Source of the DNA: Dongia rigui
GTDB lineage: Bacteria > Pseudomonadota > Alphaproteobacteria > Dongiales > Dongiaceae
Assembly (NCBI RefSeq): GCF_034044635.1
Contig: NZ_JAXCLX010000002.1
Coordinates: 496,001 to 560,000, forward strand
DNA length: 64,000 bases
Direction: 5' to 3'
Numbering within the stretch: the stretch's first letter is position 1; each line of letters begins with the position of its first letter. The translations under genes and the position numbers were made by a program. Below the pieces are notes generated by a model. That model saw only the letters and a program-made list of their open reading frames with translations, was not told the origin of the DNA and made no database searches. Positions 35,580 through 43,296 of this stretch are shown here, piece after piece.

Positions 35580-35655
35580 GTCATCCCCGGGCCTGACCCG
35601 GGGATCCACGGATTGCCTGAAGGGCGTGGATGCCCGGGTCAGGCCCGGGCATGAC
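35580..35655. repeat. palindromic intergenic repeat, copy 2
   Basis: Two 31-base arms (35580-35610 and 35625-35655) are inverted copies of one another with two mismatches, each containing an internal CCCGGG palindrome, around a 14-base loop. The arm starts GTCATCCCCGGGCCTGACCC. It is the longest of three related elements in the window and lies between convergent TRAP genes. Confidence 0.85.
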
Positions 35656-35672
35656 GAGAACTGGATATCGAG

Positions 35673-35705
35673 ACCGCCGGCCTCGCGAGGGGCCGGCGGT
35701 TTTTC
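35673..35705 (+). terminator. Rho-independent terminator after the TRAP binding-protein gene
   Basis: ACCGCCGGCC (35673-35682) pairs with GGCCGGCGGT (35691-35700) across an 8-base loop, followed by TTTTCTTT. It ends the plus-strand transcript before the convergent dctM stop at 35726. Confidence 0.88.
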
Positions 35706-35725
35706 TTTACCGGCGCATTGAGCGC

Positions 35726-37153
35726 TTATTCGGGTGCCGGAATCTCGATCGGCTGGTCGGTGTAGTCTCCTGGCTCCTCGACGCTCGGCACGTCGATCTG
35801 GATCTTGTCGAGATCGACATTGAGCGGCGCATCCAGCCAATACGTAACCGATTGCGGCCAGACAATGACGATGATGACGAGCAGCAGCTGCAAGCCCAGC
35901 CAGGGCAGGGCACCCCAATAGATCTCGCTCGTCTTGATATCCTTCGGTGCGATGCTGCGCAGATAGAAAAGGGCGAAGCCGAAGGGCGGGTGCATGAATG
36001 AGGTCTGCATGTTGACGCACAGCAACACGCCGAACCAGATGAGGTCGATCCCCAGCGACGTGGCAACCGGCGCCAACAGCGGAACGATGATGAAGGCGAT
36101 CTCGAAGAAATCGAGGAAGAACGCCAGGAAGAAGACGAAGATATTGACGACGATGAGAAAGCCGATGGGGCCGCCGGGCAGGCCGGTCAGCATGTGTTCG
36201 ATCCAGATGCCGCCGTCGACGCCTTGGAAGACCAGGCTGAAGACATTGCTGCCGATCAGGATGAAGACCACCATCGCGGTAATGCGCATGGTTGTGTCCA
36301 TGCCTTCGCGCACCAGCGGCCAGGTGAGGCGGCGATGCATCGCCGCCAGAATGATAGCACCGACGGCGCCCATGGCGCCGGCTTCCGTCGGCGTCGCCAG
36401 GCCCAAAAAGATCGTACCCAGCACCAGGAAGATGAGTGCAATCGACGGTACCATGCCCCAAAGGACGCGCCGGATCAGCGGCCAGCCGGAAAGGGTGCGT
36501 GCCTCTTTCGGAAGCGGCGGCATCTTGTGCGGCTTGACGATCGAGACAACGAAGATGAAGAGCAGAAACAGCAAGGTCTGCAGGATCGATGGGCCGATGG
36601 CGCCCTTGTACATGTCGCCGACCGAACGCCCCAACTGATCGGCCAGGATCACCAGCACCAGGGATGGCGGAATGAGCTGCGTGATGGTGCCGGAGGCAGC
36701 GATGACACCCGTCGCCAGGCGCTTGTCGTAGCCATAGCGCATCATGATCGGCAGCGAGATCATGCCCATGGCAATGACCGAGGCGGCAACGGTGCCGGTG
36801 ATAGCGCCAAGGATTGCGCCGACGATGATCACGGCATAAGCGAGGCCGCCCGGGACCGGGCCGAAGAGCTGGCCAGTCCCTTCCAGCAGATCCTCGGCAA
36901 GTCCGCATCGTTCTAATATCGCGCCCATGAAGGTAAAGAAGGGGATGGCAAGCAACAAGTCGTTCGACATGATGCCGAACAGGCGGAGCGGCAGGTTTTC
37001 CATGAAAACAGGGGCAAAGTACCCGTGCTCGATCGCGATGAAGCCGAAGAAGAGCCCAACGGCAGCAAGCGAGAAGGCAACCGGGAAGCCGAAAAGCATA
37101 AAGACGATGAGGCCGCCGAACATCAGCGGCGCCATGATATCGAGTGGGATCAT
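35726..37153 (-). CDS. dctM: TRAP transporter large permease
   Basis: A 475-residue DctM protein with about 12 helices. It begins with hydrophobic segments around LMFGGLIVFMLFGFPVAFSL. The typical blocks ATGVIAASGTITQLIPPSLV and GLATPTEAGAMGAVGAII are present. It is the Na+-driven membrane subunit that moves the organic acid delivered by the binding protein. Its start overlaps the dctQ stop by four bases. The acidic tail after residue 450 (IQIDVPSVEEPGDYTDQP) is an extension I would not expect in a minimal DctM. Confidence 0.94.
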   Translation of the reverse strand: MIPLDIMAPLMFGGLIVFMLFGFPVAFSLAAVGLFFGFIAIEHGYFAPVFMENLPLRLFGIMSNDLLLAIPFFTFMGAILERCGLAEDLLEGTGQLFGPVPGGLAYAVIIVGAILGAITGTVAASVIAMGMISLPIMMRYGYDKRLATGVIAASGTITQLIPPSLVLVILADQLGRSVGDMYKGAIGPSILQTLLFLLFIFVVSIVKPHKMPPLPKEARTLSGWPLIRRVLWGMVPSIALIFLVLGTIFLGLATPTEAGAMGAVGAIILAAMHRRLTWPLVREGMDTTMRITAMVVFILIGSNVFSLVFQGVDGGIWIEHMLTGLPGGPIGFLIVVNIFVFFLAFFLDFFEIAFIIVPLLAPVATSLGIDLIWFGVLLCVNMQTSFMHPPFGFALFYLRSIAPKDIKTSEIYWGALPWLGLQLLLVIIVIVWPQSVTYWLDAPLNVDLDKIQIDVPSVEEPGDYTDQPIEIPAPE

Positions 37154-37689
37154 TGCAGCGGCCGCTCGTAATGTGTGTCGATATGGATGACCCCGACCAG
37201 CGTGGCGATCCGCTTGATGAGTTCTGAAATGCCCTGCAGGCTGAGCATGCCAAATCCGAACGGCATCAGCAGCTTTACCGGCCAGCGTACAAGGCCGCCG
37301 GCATTGGCCGAAGTTTCATTCTGACCCCAGGACTGCAGGAAGAAATCCCAGCTCATGTAAGTGAGGATGATCGTGGCTGGCAGCATGAAGACCGTGAAGC
37401 CGATGATATCGATCCATAGCCGACCGCGCTCGCCTACCGACATATAGACGATATCCACGCGGACGTGCTCATTGAGCTTCAGTGTCAGGGCAGCCCCCAG
37501 CAGGAAGGATGCCGAGAATAGGTACCATTGGATTTCCAGCAGCGCGTTCGAGCTGTTGCTGAAGAGATAGCGAAAGGTCGCATTGCCGGCGCTGATCAGA
37601 CAGGCCAACAGCACCGCCCAGGCCGCGACCTTGCCGAGCCCTGTGTTCAATCGATCGATGACGCGGCTGAAGATCAGCAATGCGTGCAT
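37150..37689 (-). CDS. dctQ: TRAP transporter small permease
   Basis: A 179-residue four-helix membrane protein. The first helix is VAAWAVLLACLISAGNATFR, and the conserved segment NALLEIQWYLFSASFLLGAA, followed by LNEHVRVDIVY, is the DctQ hallmark. It partners DctM through overlapping genes. The nearest binding-protein gene on the same strand is 0.9 kb upstream, beyond a LysE gene. Confidence 0.93.
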   Translation of the reverse strand: MHALLIFSRVIDRLNTGLGKVAAWAVLLACLISAGNATFRYLFSNSSNALLEIQWYLFSASFLLGAALTLKLNEHVRVDIVYMSVGERGRLWIDIIGFTVFMLPATIILTYMSWDFFLQSWGQNETSANAGGLVRWPVKLLMPFGFGMLSLQGISELIKRIATLVGVIHIDTHYERPLQ

Positions 37690-37870
37690 TGCGACGCCCC
37701 CTCCCTGGAATTACTGCTGCCCTTTGGGCAGGCCGCCGATTTTGGCGGATTTTCGTTAGCCTCCAGGTCAGGCTACCTAAAGCCTTGATGGGGCGCAATC
37801 ATTGCTGATCTGGCGCCATGCCCGACTTTAGTCTGGGGTCAGGTCTGTGGCCATTTTGCCACCCGGCAGC

Positions 37871-38497
37871 CTATCCCTGACTGGCGCGTGCCGTGGCGGT
37901 CAGGATGCCGGCGCCGATCAGCAGCGAACCGCCGACCTTGTTGGCCGTGCCGACAAGGCGCTCGTTCCGGATCGCTTGCCGGGCACGGGAGGCGACCGTC
38001 GCGTAGCCGAGCGCGTTGGCAAAGGCCAGTACCAGGAACGTACTCTCGAAGATGAGCATCTGGGTCAGGAAGTCGCCGTGCGGATCCAGGAACTGCGGCA
38101 GGAAGGCCACGAAGAAGATGATGCTCTTGGGGTTGAGCGCTGTAACCAGCCAGGCGTGCCCCAGCATCCGGATCATCGAGGCCCCATCACTCCGCGGGCT
38201 GGCATTGAGCGATCCGCCGGCGCGCCACAGCTTGATGCCGAGCCAGACCATGTATGCGGCGCCCATCCATTTGAGGATGGTGAAGATGGTGGCAGAGGCG
38301 GCGAGGAGCGCACCGAGGCCAAGCATGGACAATGTCATGGCCGTGAAGTCGCCGAGCGCCACGCCGGTCGCCATCGGTAAGGCTGCCCGCCAGCCCTGGC
38401 CCAGCGCATAGGAGATGACGAGCAGCGTTGTCGGCCCAGGGATGATCATCAGCAAGGCCGAAGCTGCGCTGAAGGCCAGCCACGTTTCCAAAGCCAT
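37871..38497 (-). CDS. LysE-family amino acid/metabolite exporter
   Basis: A 208-residue exporter with five to six helices. It has the family start LAFSAASALLMIIPGPTTLL, then GVALGDFTAMTLSMLGLGAL, and LVTALNPKSIIFFVAFLPQF. I start at 38497 behind a GAGGAG ribosome site. LysE/RhtB proteins export amino acids or similar small molecules. It lies between TRAP genes on the same strand without overlap, so a link to them is only positional. Confidence 0.92.
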   Translation of the reverse strand: MALETWLAFSAASALLMIIPGPTTLLVISYALGQGWRAALPMATGVALGDFTAMTLSMLGLGALLAASATIFTILKWMGAAYMVWLGIKLWRAGGSLNASPRSDGASMIRMLGHAWLVTALNPKSIIFFVAFLPQFLDPHGDFLTQMLIFESTFLVLAFANALGYATVASRARQAIRNERLVGTANKVGGSLLIGAGILTATARASQG

Positions 38498-38597
38498 CTG
38501 CCGTCTCCTCAAACTGTGTCCTGCAGTCAGCAAGCCACAGCCGGCAGGCTGCTGTCCAGCCTGCCGCCGATGGTTTTATCTTATTGATTTAATTAAA

Positions 38598-39710
38598 CTA
38601 ACCGGTCGGATAGTCAAATCCGAGGTCACGGGCGGCGAGATATCCGCCTTCGCTGACACGCGTCCAATTGAGGGTCGTCTTGCGATATTTGAGATAGGAG
38701 GCGACGATCCGCTTGGTCACGTCATCGCCATTGTCGAGGACGGACTTCACCACTTCGCTCGACGCATTGCCAAAGGCGATGAGGATTTCGCGCGAGAATT
38801 TCTTCAGCTGCACGTCGTGCTCGTTGACCAGTGTCGCCAATGCGGCGGGGCTGCGGCCGCTATATTCGGCGGCTGTCAGGCCGTTTTCGGCCATGCAGGC
38901 CGCCGCCACGATCTGCTTTAGATCGTCTGGCAAGCCAGCGAACTTACCCTTGTTGACGATGCATTCCAGGCCCGTGCCGGGTTCCTGGAAGCCGGGCCAG
39001 TAATATAACTTCGTGATCTTGTAGAGGCCGAGCGACAGGTCGTTATAGGGGCCGACCCACTCGGCGCCATCAATGGCGCCGTCCTGCAATTTGGCAAAAA
39101 GCTCGCCGCTTGCCATCGGCTGCACGTCGACGCCCAGTTTCTTCAAGGCTTCGCCGCCATAGCCGGGAATGCTGAATTTTCGGCCCTTGAGATCGGCAAC
39201 CGAGTTCACTTCTTTGAGGAACCAGCCGCCCATTTGCACGCCGGTATTGCCGGCAAGGAATGGCTTCACGCCGGCTGCATCGTAGAGTTCGTCCCACAAT
39301 TCCTGCCCACCGGCGAAATTGATCCAACCATTGAACTCGGTGGGGATAAGGCCGAACGGCACGGCGCTGAAGAAGCCAGCCGCCGGCATCTGGCCGATGT
39401 GATAGAGCGAGAAGTCATGCGCCATCTCGGCCGTGCCTTGTGAGACGGCGGCAAAACCCTGCAACGGGGAAACCAACTCGCCGCCAGCGAAGACCTTCAC
39501 GGTCAGTCGGCCACCCGACAGCTGATTGATGCGCTCCGCCAGTCGCTCGGCGCTCGATCCCAGACCGGGCAGGCCCTTGGGCCACGCCGTCACCATCTTC
39601 CATTCGATGCGATCCTGCGCCAAGGCAGGCTTCGGGAAGGTGCTGGCCAAGGTGGCGGCACCCGCGGCTCCGGCCGTCAGGGCACCGGTCAGAAAGCGAC
39701 GACGTCGCAT
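38598..39710 (-). CDS. TRAP transporter solute-binding protein (TakP-like), copy 2
   Basis: A 370-residue DctP-family protein with a Tat-type signal (MRRRRFLTGALTAGAAGAAT, cut after KPALAQ). Mature blocks IEWKMVTAWPKGLPGLGSSA, VQMGGWFLKEVNSVADLKGR and DGAIDGAEWVGPYNDLSLGL align with copy 1, so the two are paralogues that have clearly diverged. It lies upstream of lysE and dctQM on the same strand and is the better positional partner for that permease pair. Confidence 0.92.
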   Translation of the reverse strand: MRRRRFLTGALTAGAAGAATLASTFPKPALAQDRIEWKMVTAWPKGLPGLGSSAERLAERINQLSGGRLTVKVFAGGELVSPLQGFAAVSQGTAEMAHDFSLYHIGQMPAAGFFSAVPFGLIPTEFNGWINFAGGQELWDELYDAAGVKPFLAGNTGVQMGGWFLKEVNSVADLKGRKFSIPGYGGEALKKLGVDVQPMASGELFAKLQDGAIDGAEWVGPYNDLSLGLYKITKLYYWPGFQEPGTGLECIVNKGKFAGLPDDLKQIVAAACMAENGLTAAEYSGRSPAALATLVNEHDVQLKKFSREILIAFGNASSEVVKSVLDNGDDVTKRIVASYLKYRKTTLNWTRVSEGGYLAARDLGFDYPTG

Positions 39711-39865
39711 AAGGCAATCCTCAATCTGGTCATTTTGGGTGCAGCGCCGGCTCTTTTCGGGGAAATCAGCGCGCGCCCGTCGATCTGTCTCGGGGCGGAA
39801 ACTATCAGGTCACAATCGGCAAGAAAAGCCGCCTCGACCCAATGAATGGCGCGAATAAGGCCGGG

Positions 39866-40594
39866 TCAGGGCTCCAGGCGGAGGGGCTGCCAGCCGTCCG
39901 GACCATACCGCTCCAGCGGCTGGAAGCGTCGCTTGTAATCCATCTTCTGGCTGCCTCTGACCCAATAGCCCAGATAGAGGTAGGGGAGACCCGTCTGCCG
40001 CGCGAGCTCAATCAGGCGCAGGACAACCAGGCTGCCCAGGCTGTTGCTGGCGCGATCGGCGGCAAAGAAGCTGTAAACGGCCGAAATGCCGTCCGAACTC
40101 CAATCGGTGAGGCAGGCTGCAATCAGATTGCGCGCCCCGTCCCGGAACTCGATCATCCGGGTGTCGATCGGGCTGTCGGCGATCATGCTGGCGTAATCCT
40201 GCGGCCCCATGCCGACCATTTCCCCGTCATTATGCCGCAGGTCGAGATAGCGGCTGAACAGCTGGTACTGTTCCTGCGTGGGGTGTGCCGGGCGAATCTC
40301 GGTCACGAGATCGGCATTCCGGGCCAGCACTTTTCGCAACGAACGGGATGGATGGAAATTGGCGATGTCGATGCGTACCGGCACGCAGGCCTGGCAGCCG
40401 GCACAGGCCGGGCGGTAGGCAATCGAGTGGCTGCGACGGAAACCGGCCCGTGAAAGCAGTTCAAAGAGATCGCTCGCCTGGCTGCCGGACAGCTCGGTGA
40501 TGATCTTGCGTTCCATGCGCTCAGGCAGATAGGGGCAGGGGACCTCGGTGGTCACCATGAAGCTGATCGGGAAGCTGCGACTTTGAACGCTCAT
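39866..40594 (-). CDS. bpt: aspartate/glutamate leucyltransferase (arginyltransferase family)
   Basis: A 242-residue protein of the Ate1/Bpt family. The N-terminal block PCPYLPERMERKIITELSG and the cysteine cluster CAGCQACVPVRI are diagnostic, and YWVRGSQKMDYKRRFQPLER ends the domain. It attaches Leu (Bpt) to N-terminal Asp or Glu, feeding proteins to ClpS-ClpAP. Full length. It is 56 bp downstream of the RDD gene on the same strand. Confidence 0.94.
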   Translation of the reverse strand: MSVQSRSFPISFMVTTEVPCPYLPERMERKIITELSGSQASDLFELLSRAGFRRSHSIAYRPACAGCQACVPVRIDIANFHPSRSLRKVLARNADLVTEIRPAHPTQEQYQLFSRYLDLRHNDGEMVGMGPQDYASMIADSPIDTRMIEFRDGARNLIAACLTDWSSDGISAVYSFFAADRASNSLGSLVVLRLIELARQTGLPYLYLGYWVRGSQKMDYKRRFQPLERYGPDGWQPLRLEP

Positions 40595-40650
40595 AGCGGC
40601 ATTTTAGGCCAATTCCGGCCAGGTTGCCAGCATCGCCCGCCTGCGGCCGG

Positions 40651-41184
40651 TCAGCCGGGATTCGAGCGCAGGACGACCGTCCCGACCACGATGTCGTGGA
40701 GCAGGCGAGAGCGTTGGGTAAAGAAGCCGACCGCAAGCGCCGGCAGGAAAATAGGCACGGTCGCGAAGAACATGGCGGTGGTGAGGAACGCCTGCACATG
40801 GTCCATCGGCCGGCCCTCGACGTTAACCACGCGGATACCAAAGGCGCGCATGCCAAAGGTGGCCCCTTGCATGCCCGCCAGAAGGTAGGTGCACATGGCA
40901 AGGTGAATGACCACCGGTGCGAGGACAAACGCCGGCAGGGACACCAATCCCAAGGTGCCCACCGTCGCAACGCAATTGGCCAGCCACAAGACCGTCGAGA
41001 TCACGGCGACGATCATGAAATCGAACAATGCGGCACAGGACCGGCGCAGGAGGATGCCCTCGAAACGCCGGCTGTCGCTGAGATCGATCGCAGGGCGCGG
41101 GGCGAAGTCCGCGTCCGCATGATGCGGGTCACGGGCGCTTTCGAGGCGCGCCAGTTCAATCGAAGGCAGTTTGCGGTCGGTCAC
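40651..41184 (-). CDS. RDD-family membrane protein
   Basis: About 177 residues with the RDD domain: RRFEGILLRRSCAALFDFMI opens the first helix (conserved Arg and Asp), LLAGMQGATFGMRAFGIRVV follows, and RSRLLHDIVVGTVVLRS closes with the conserved His-Asp. Function in the family is poorly defined; some act as transporters. GTG 41184 has GGGAAAG upstream and is preferred over the TTG at 41205. Confidence 0.87.
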   Translation of the reverse strand: MTDRKLPSIELARLESARDPHHADADFAPRPAIDLSDSRRFEGILLRRSCAALFDFMIVAVISTVLWLANCVATVGTLGLVSLPAFVLAPVVIHLAMCTYLLAGMQGATFGMRAFGIRVVNVEGRPMDHVQAFLTTAMFFATVPIFLPALAVGFFTQRSRLLHDIVVGTVVLRSNPG

Positions 41185-41271
41185 AGGCCATCTTTCCCGG
41201 AACAAGTCAGATGGCGATATGTGCTATCGCGTGACCAAGCGCAAGGGCAGGGCACCCGCTTCACGGGATTG

Positions 41272-42285
41272 TCAGTGGCTGGCTTCACCCTCGGCGCCGG
41301 ACGGCGGGATGATCTCGGCTGGCGGTGCCGCGGGTTCGGCGGGCGCTGCGGAGGCCGGTGTCGGCGCCGCATTGCCCTGCTCGCTCGACGCTGGGTGAAC
41401 CTCGCTCAACAGCACGATGGAAATGCGCCTGTTCTGCGGATCGCTGGGGTTTTCCTTGATAAAGGGATCGGTATCGGCGCGACCGACGACATTGCGCACA
41501 TGCGCCGGGTCCACACCGTTCTGGACCAGCACGCGCCGCGCAGCATTGGCGCGATCGGATGACAGTTCCCAGTTGCTGCGGCCATCGGTCCCGACATAAG
41601 GCGTTGCGTCCGTATGACCTGAAATGGCGAGCTTGTTCGGCAAGCCTTTGACGGCCTGGGCGACAAGGCTCAGCAGCTTGCGGCTTTTCTCGGCCATGTC
41701 GGCGCTGCCGGACGAGAACATCGACTCTTTTTCCTTGTCGAGGAGCTGAATGCGCAGACCTTCCGGCGTCTGGTCGATTTGCAGATTGTCCTTGAGGCCA
41801 GAGAGGTCCGGTGACTGGTCGATGACCTGCTTGATCTGCTGCTTCACTTCCTCGAAGCGTTTTGTTTCGGCGGCCTGCAGGGCCTTTTCGGCCTGCTGCT
41901 CGTCGATTGGCTTTTCGCCCTGCGAGGTCGCGCTCGCCGCTTGCTCTTGATCTGAATTGCCGGTGCCGTCGCCGGTCTGGCCGGTTCCGTCCTCTTCGAC
42001 GTCCACTTCGGCAGCCGCACCGCCGGCCGTCGTCTCCATCACCTGCGGCTGACCGTCCATGACGGCAACGGTGGTGGATGACGAGGACATGGCAAGGGTC
42101 GGGCTGAAATAGTTGCCGATCGCCTTTTTCTGCTCGTCGGTCGTGTTGCCAAGCAGCCACAGCAGCAGGAAGAAAGCCATCATCGCGGTCACGAAATCGG
42201 CATAGGCCACTTTCCAGGCGCCGCCATGATGGCCGCCGCCCGACTTCTTGATGCGCTTGATGATGATTGGTCTTTCATCCGCCAT
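41272..42285 (-). CDS. motB: flagellar stator protein MotB
   Basis: A 337-residue stator subunit. The single N-terminal helix includes the proton-binding aspartate and plug-side motif YADFVTAMMAFFLLLWLL (about residues 28-45). A low-complexity acidic spacer and a coiled region follow. The OmpA-like peptidoglycan-binding domain (about 185-300) contains ISGHTDATPY and NWELSSDRANAARRVLV. The last 35 residues are Pro/Ala-rich (PAEPAAPPAEIIPPSG), an unusual tail. It follows motA by 37 bp. Confidence 0.95.
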   Translation of the reverse strand: MADERPIIIKRIKKSGGGHHGGAWKVAYADFVTAMMAFFLLLWLLGNTTDEQKKAIGNYFSPTLAMSSSSTTVAVMDGQPQVMETTAGGAAAEVDVEEDGTGQTGDGTGNSDQEQAASATSQGEKPIDEQQAEKALQAAETKRFEEVKQQIKQVIDQSPDLSGLKDNLQIDQTPEGLRIQLLDKEKESMFSSGSADMAEKSRKLLSLVAQAVKGLPNKLAISGHTDATPYVGTDGRSNWELSSDRANAARRVLVQNGVDPAHVRNVVGRADTDPFIKENPSDPQNRRISIVLLSEVHPASSEQGNAAPTPASAAPAEPAAPPAEIIPPSGAEGEASH

Positions 42286-42322
42286 CTGGCAGACCTTTCA
42301 GCGCGTTTGGGTCGACAACAGG

Positions 42323-43183
42323 TTAGGGCGCCGGCAGGGCGCTGACGGCCTGTTCGACTTCGTAGAAGCTCGGCCGTTCCGTCGACCACAGGACCTTGCG
42401 GGCGAATTCCACCGACACCGCTGGGGGATAACCCTGCATATGCGCCAGCAAACCGGCCTTGATGCATTGGAAATACTTGGCATCGGCGGTGTCCGTCGCG
42501 TTCACGGAACTCGCAATCGGCGCAAAGACGCCGTAGGACATCAGAATACCGAAGAACGTACCCACGAGCGCCGCGCCGATCAGGTGGCCCAGCACTTCCG
42601 GCGGCTCGGTGATCGAACCCATGGTGTGAATGACGCCCAGCACGGCAGCGACGATACCGAGCGCCGGCATGGCATCCGCAGTATTCTGAATCGCGTGCGA
42701 GCCAACATGCAGTTCGGCATGATGGGTTTCGAGTTCTGCGTCGATCAGGGTTTCGACTTCGTTCGGGTTCTCGGTTCCCAGTGTCATCATGCGCAGATAG
42801 TCGCACAGAAATTCGACGGCATGATGATCATGCTGGAATTTCGGAAACTGGGCGAAGAGGGGGCTCTCGTCCGGCTTTTCCACATGCTGTTCCAGGGCCA
42901 GCATGCCCTTGGTCTTGGCAAGACGGAAGATCTGGTAGAGAACCGAGAGCAACTCCAGATAGTCCGGCTTCTTGTAATGCGGCCCTTTAAGGGCGCGTTT
43001 GAAACCCGCACCGACGGCCTTGAGGCCGGTCTTGGTACTGGAAATGATCAGGGCGCCGACCGCGGCGCCCAGGATGATGACGAATTCCGACGGCTGCCAA
43101 AGGACGCCGAGATGGCCGCCATGCACCGCATAGGCGCCAAAGACGCAGCCGAAGACGACGACGATACCTACGATGACCAGCAT
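42323..43183 (-). CDS. motA: flagellar stator protein MotA
   Basis: A 286-residue four-helix stator protein. It begins MLVIVGIVVVFGCVFGAYAV and WQPSEFVIILGAAVGALIIS. The cytoplasmic loop holds the charged rotor-contact helices (around HVEKPDESPLFAQFPKF), and the last helices contain DAMPALGIVAAVLGVIHTMG and GAALVGTFFGILMSYGVFAP. With MotB it forms the ion channel that drives flagellar rotation. Full length. Confidence 0.96.
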   Translation of the reverse strand: MLVIVGIVVVFGCVFGAYAVHGGHLGVLWQPSEFVIILGAAVGALIISSTKTGLKAVGAGFKRALKGPHYKKPDYLELLSVLYQIFRLAKTKGMLALEQHVEKPDESPLFAQFPKFQHDHHAVEFLCDYLRMMTLGTENPNEVETLIDAELETHHAELHVGSHAIQNTADAMPALGIVAAVLGVIHTMGSITEPPEVLGHLIGAALVGTFFGILMSYGVFAPIASSVNATDTADAKYFQCIKAGLLAHMQGYPPAVSVEFARKVLWSTERPSFYEVEQAVSALPAP

Positions 43184-43296
43184 GGAATGCCGAAACCCGC
43201 CCCTCTTGATTCTGGCTCAAGATCGCCGGTTTTAGTTAACACTTGGTTTAAGAGTCGGGGCAAGGGCTTGAATTGCAGTTCAATTCGGCTGCCCGT

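Noticed and set aside
38598-39710. Calling the two TRAP binding proteins a recent duplication
   Set aside because: Shared blocks align, but the sequences between them differ widely, so they look like old paralogues rather than a fresh copy.
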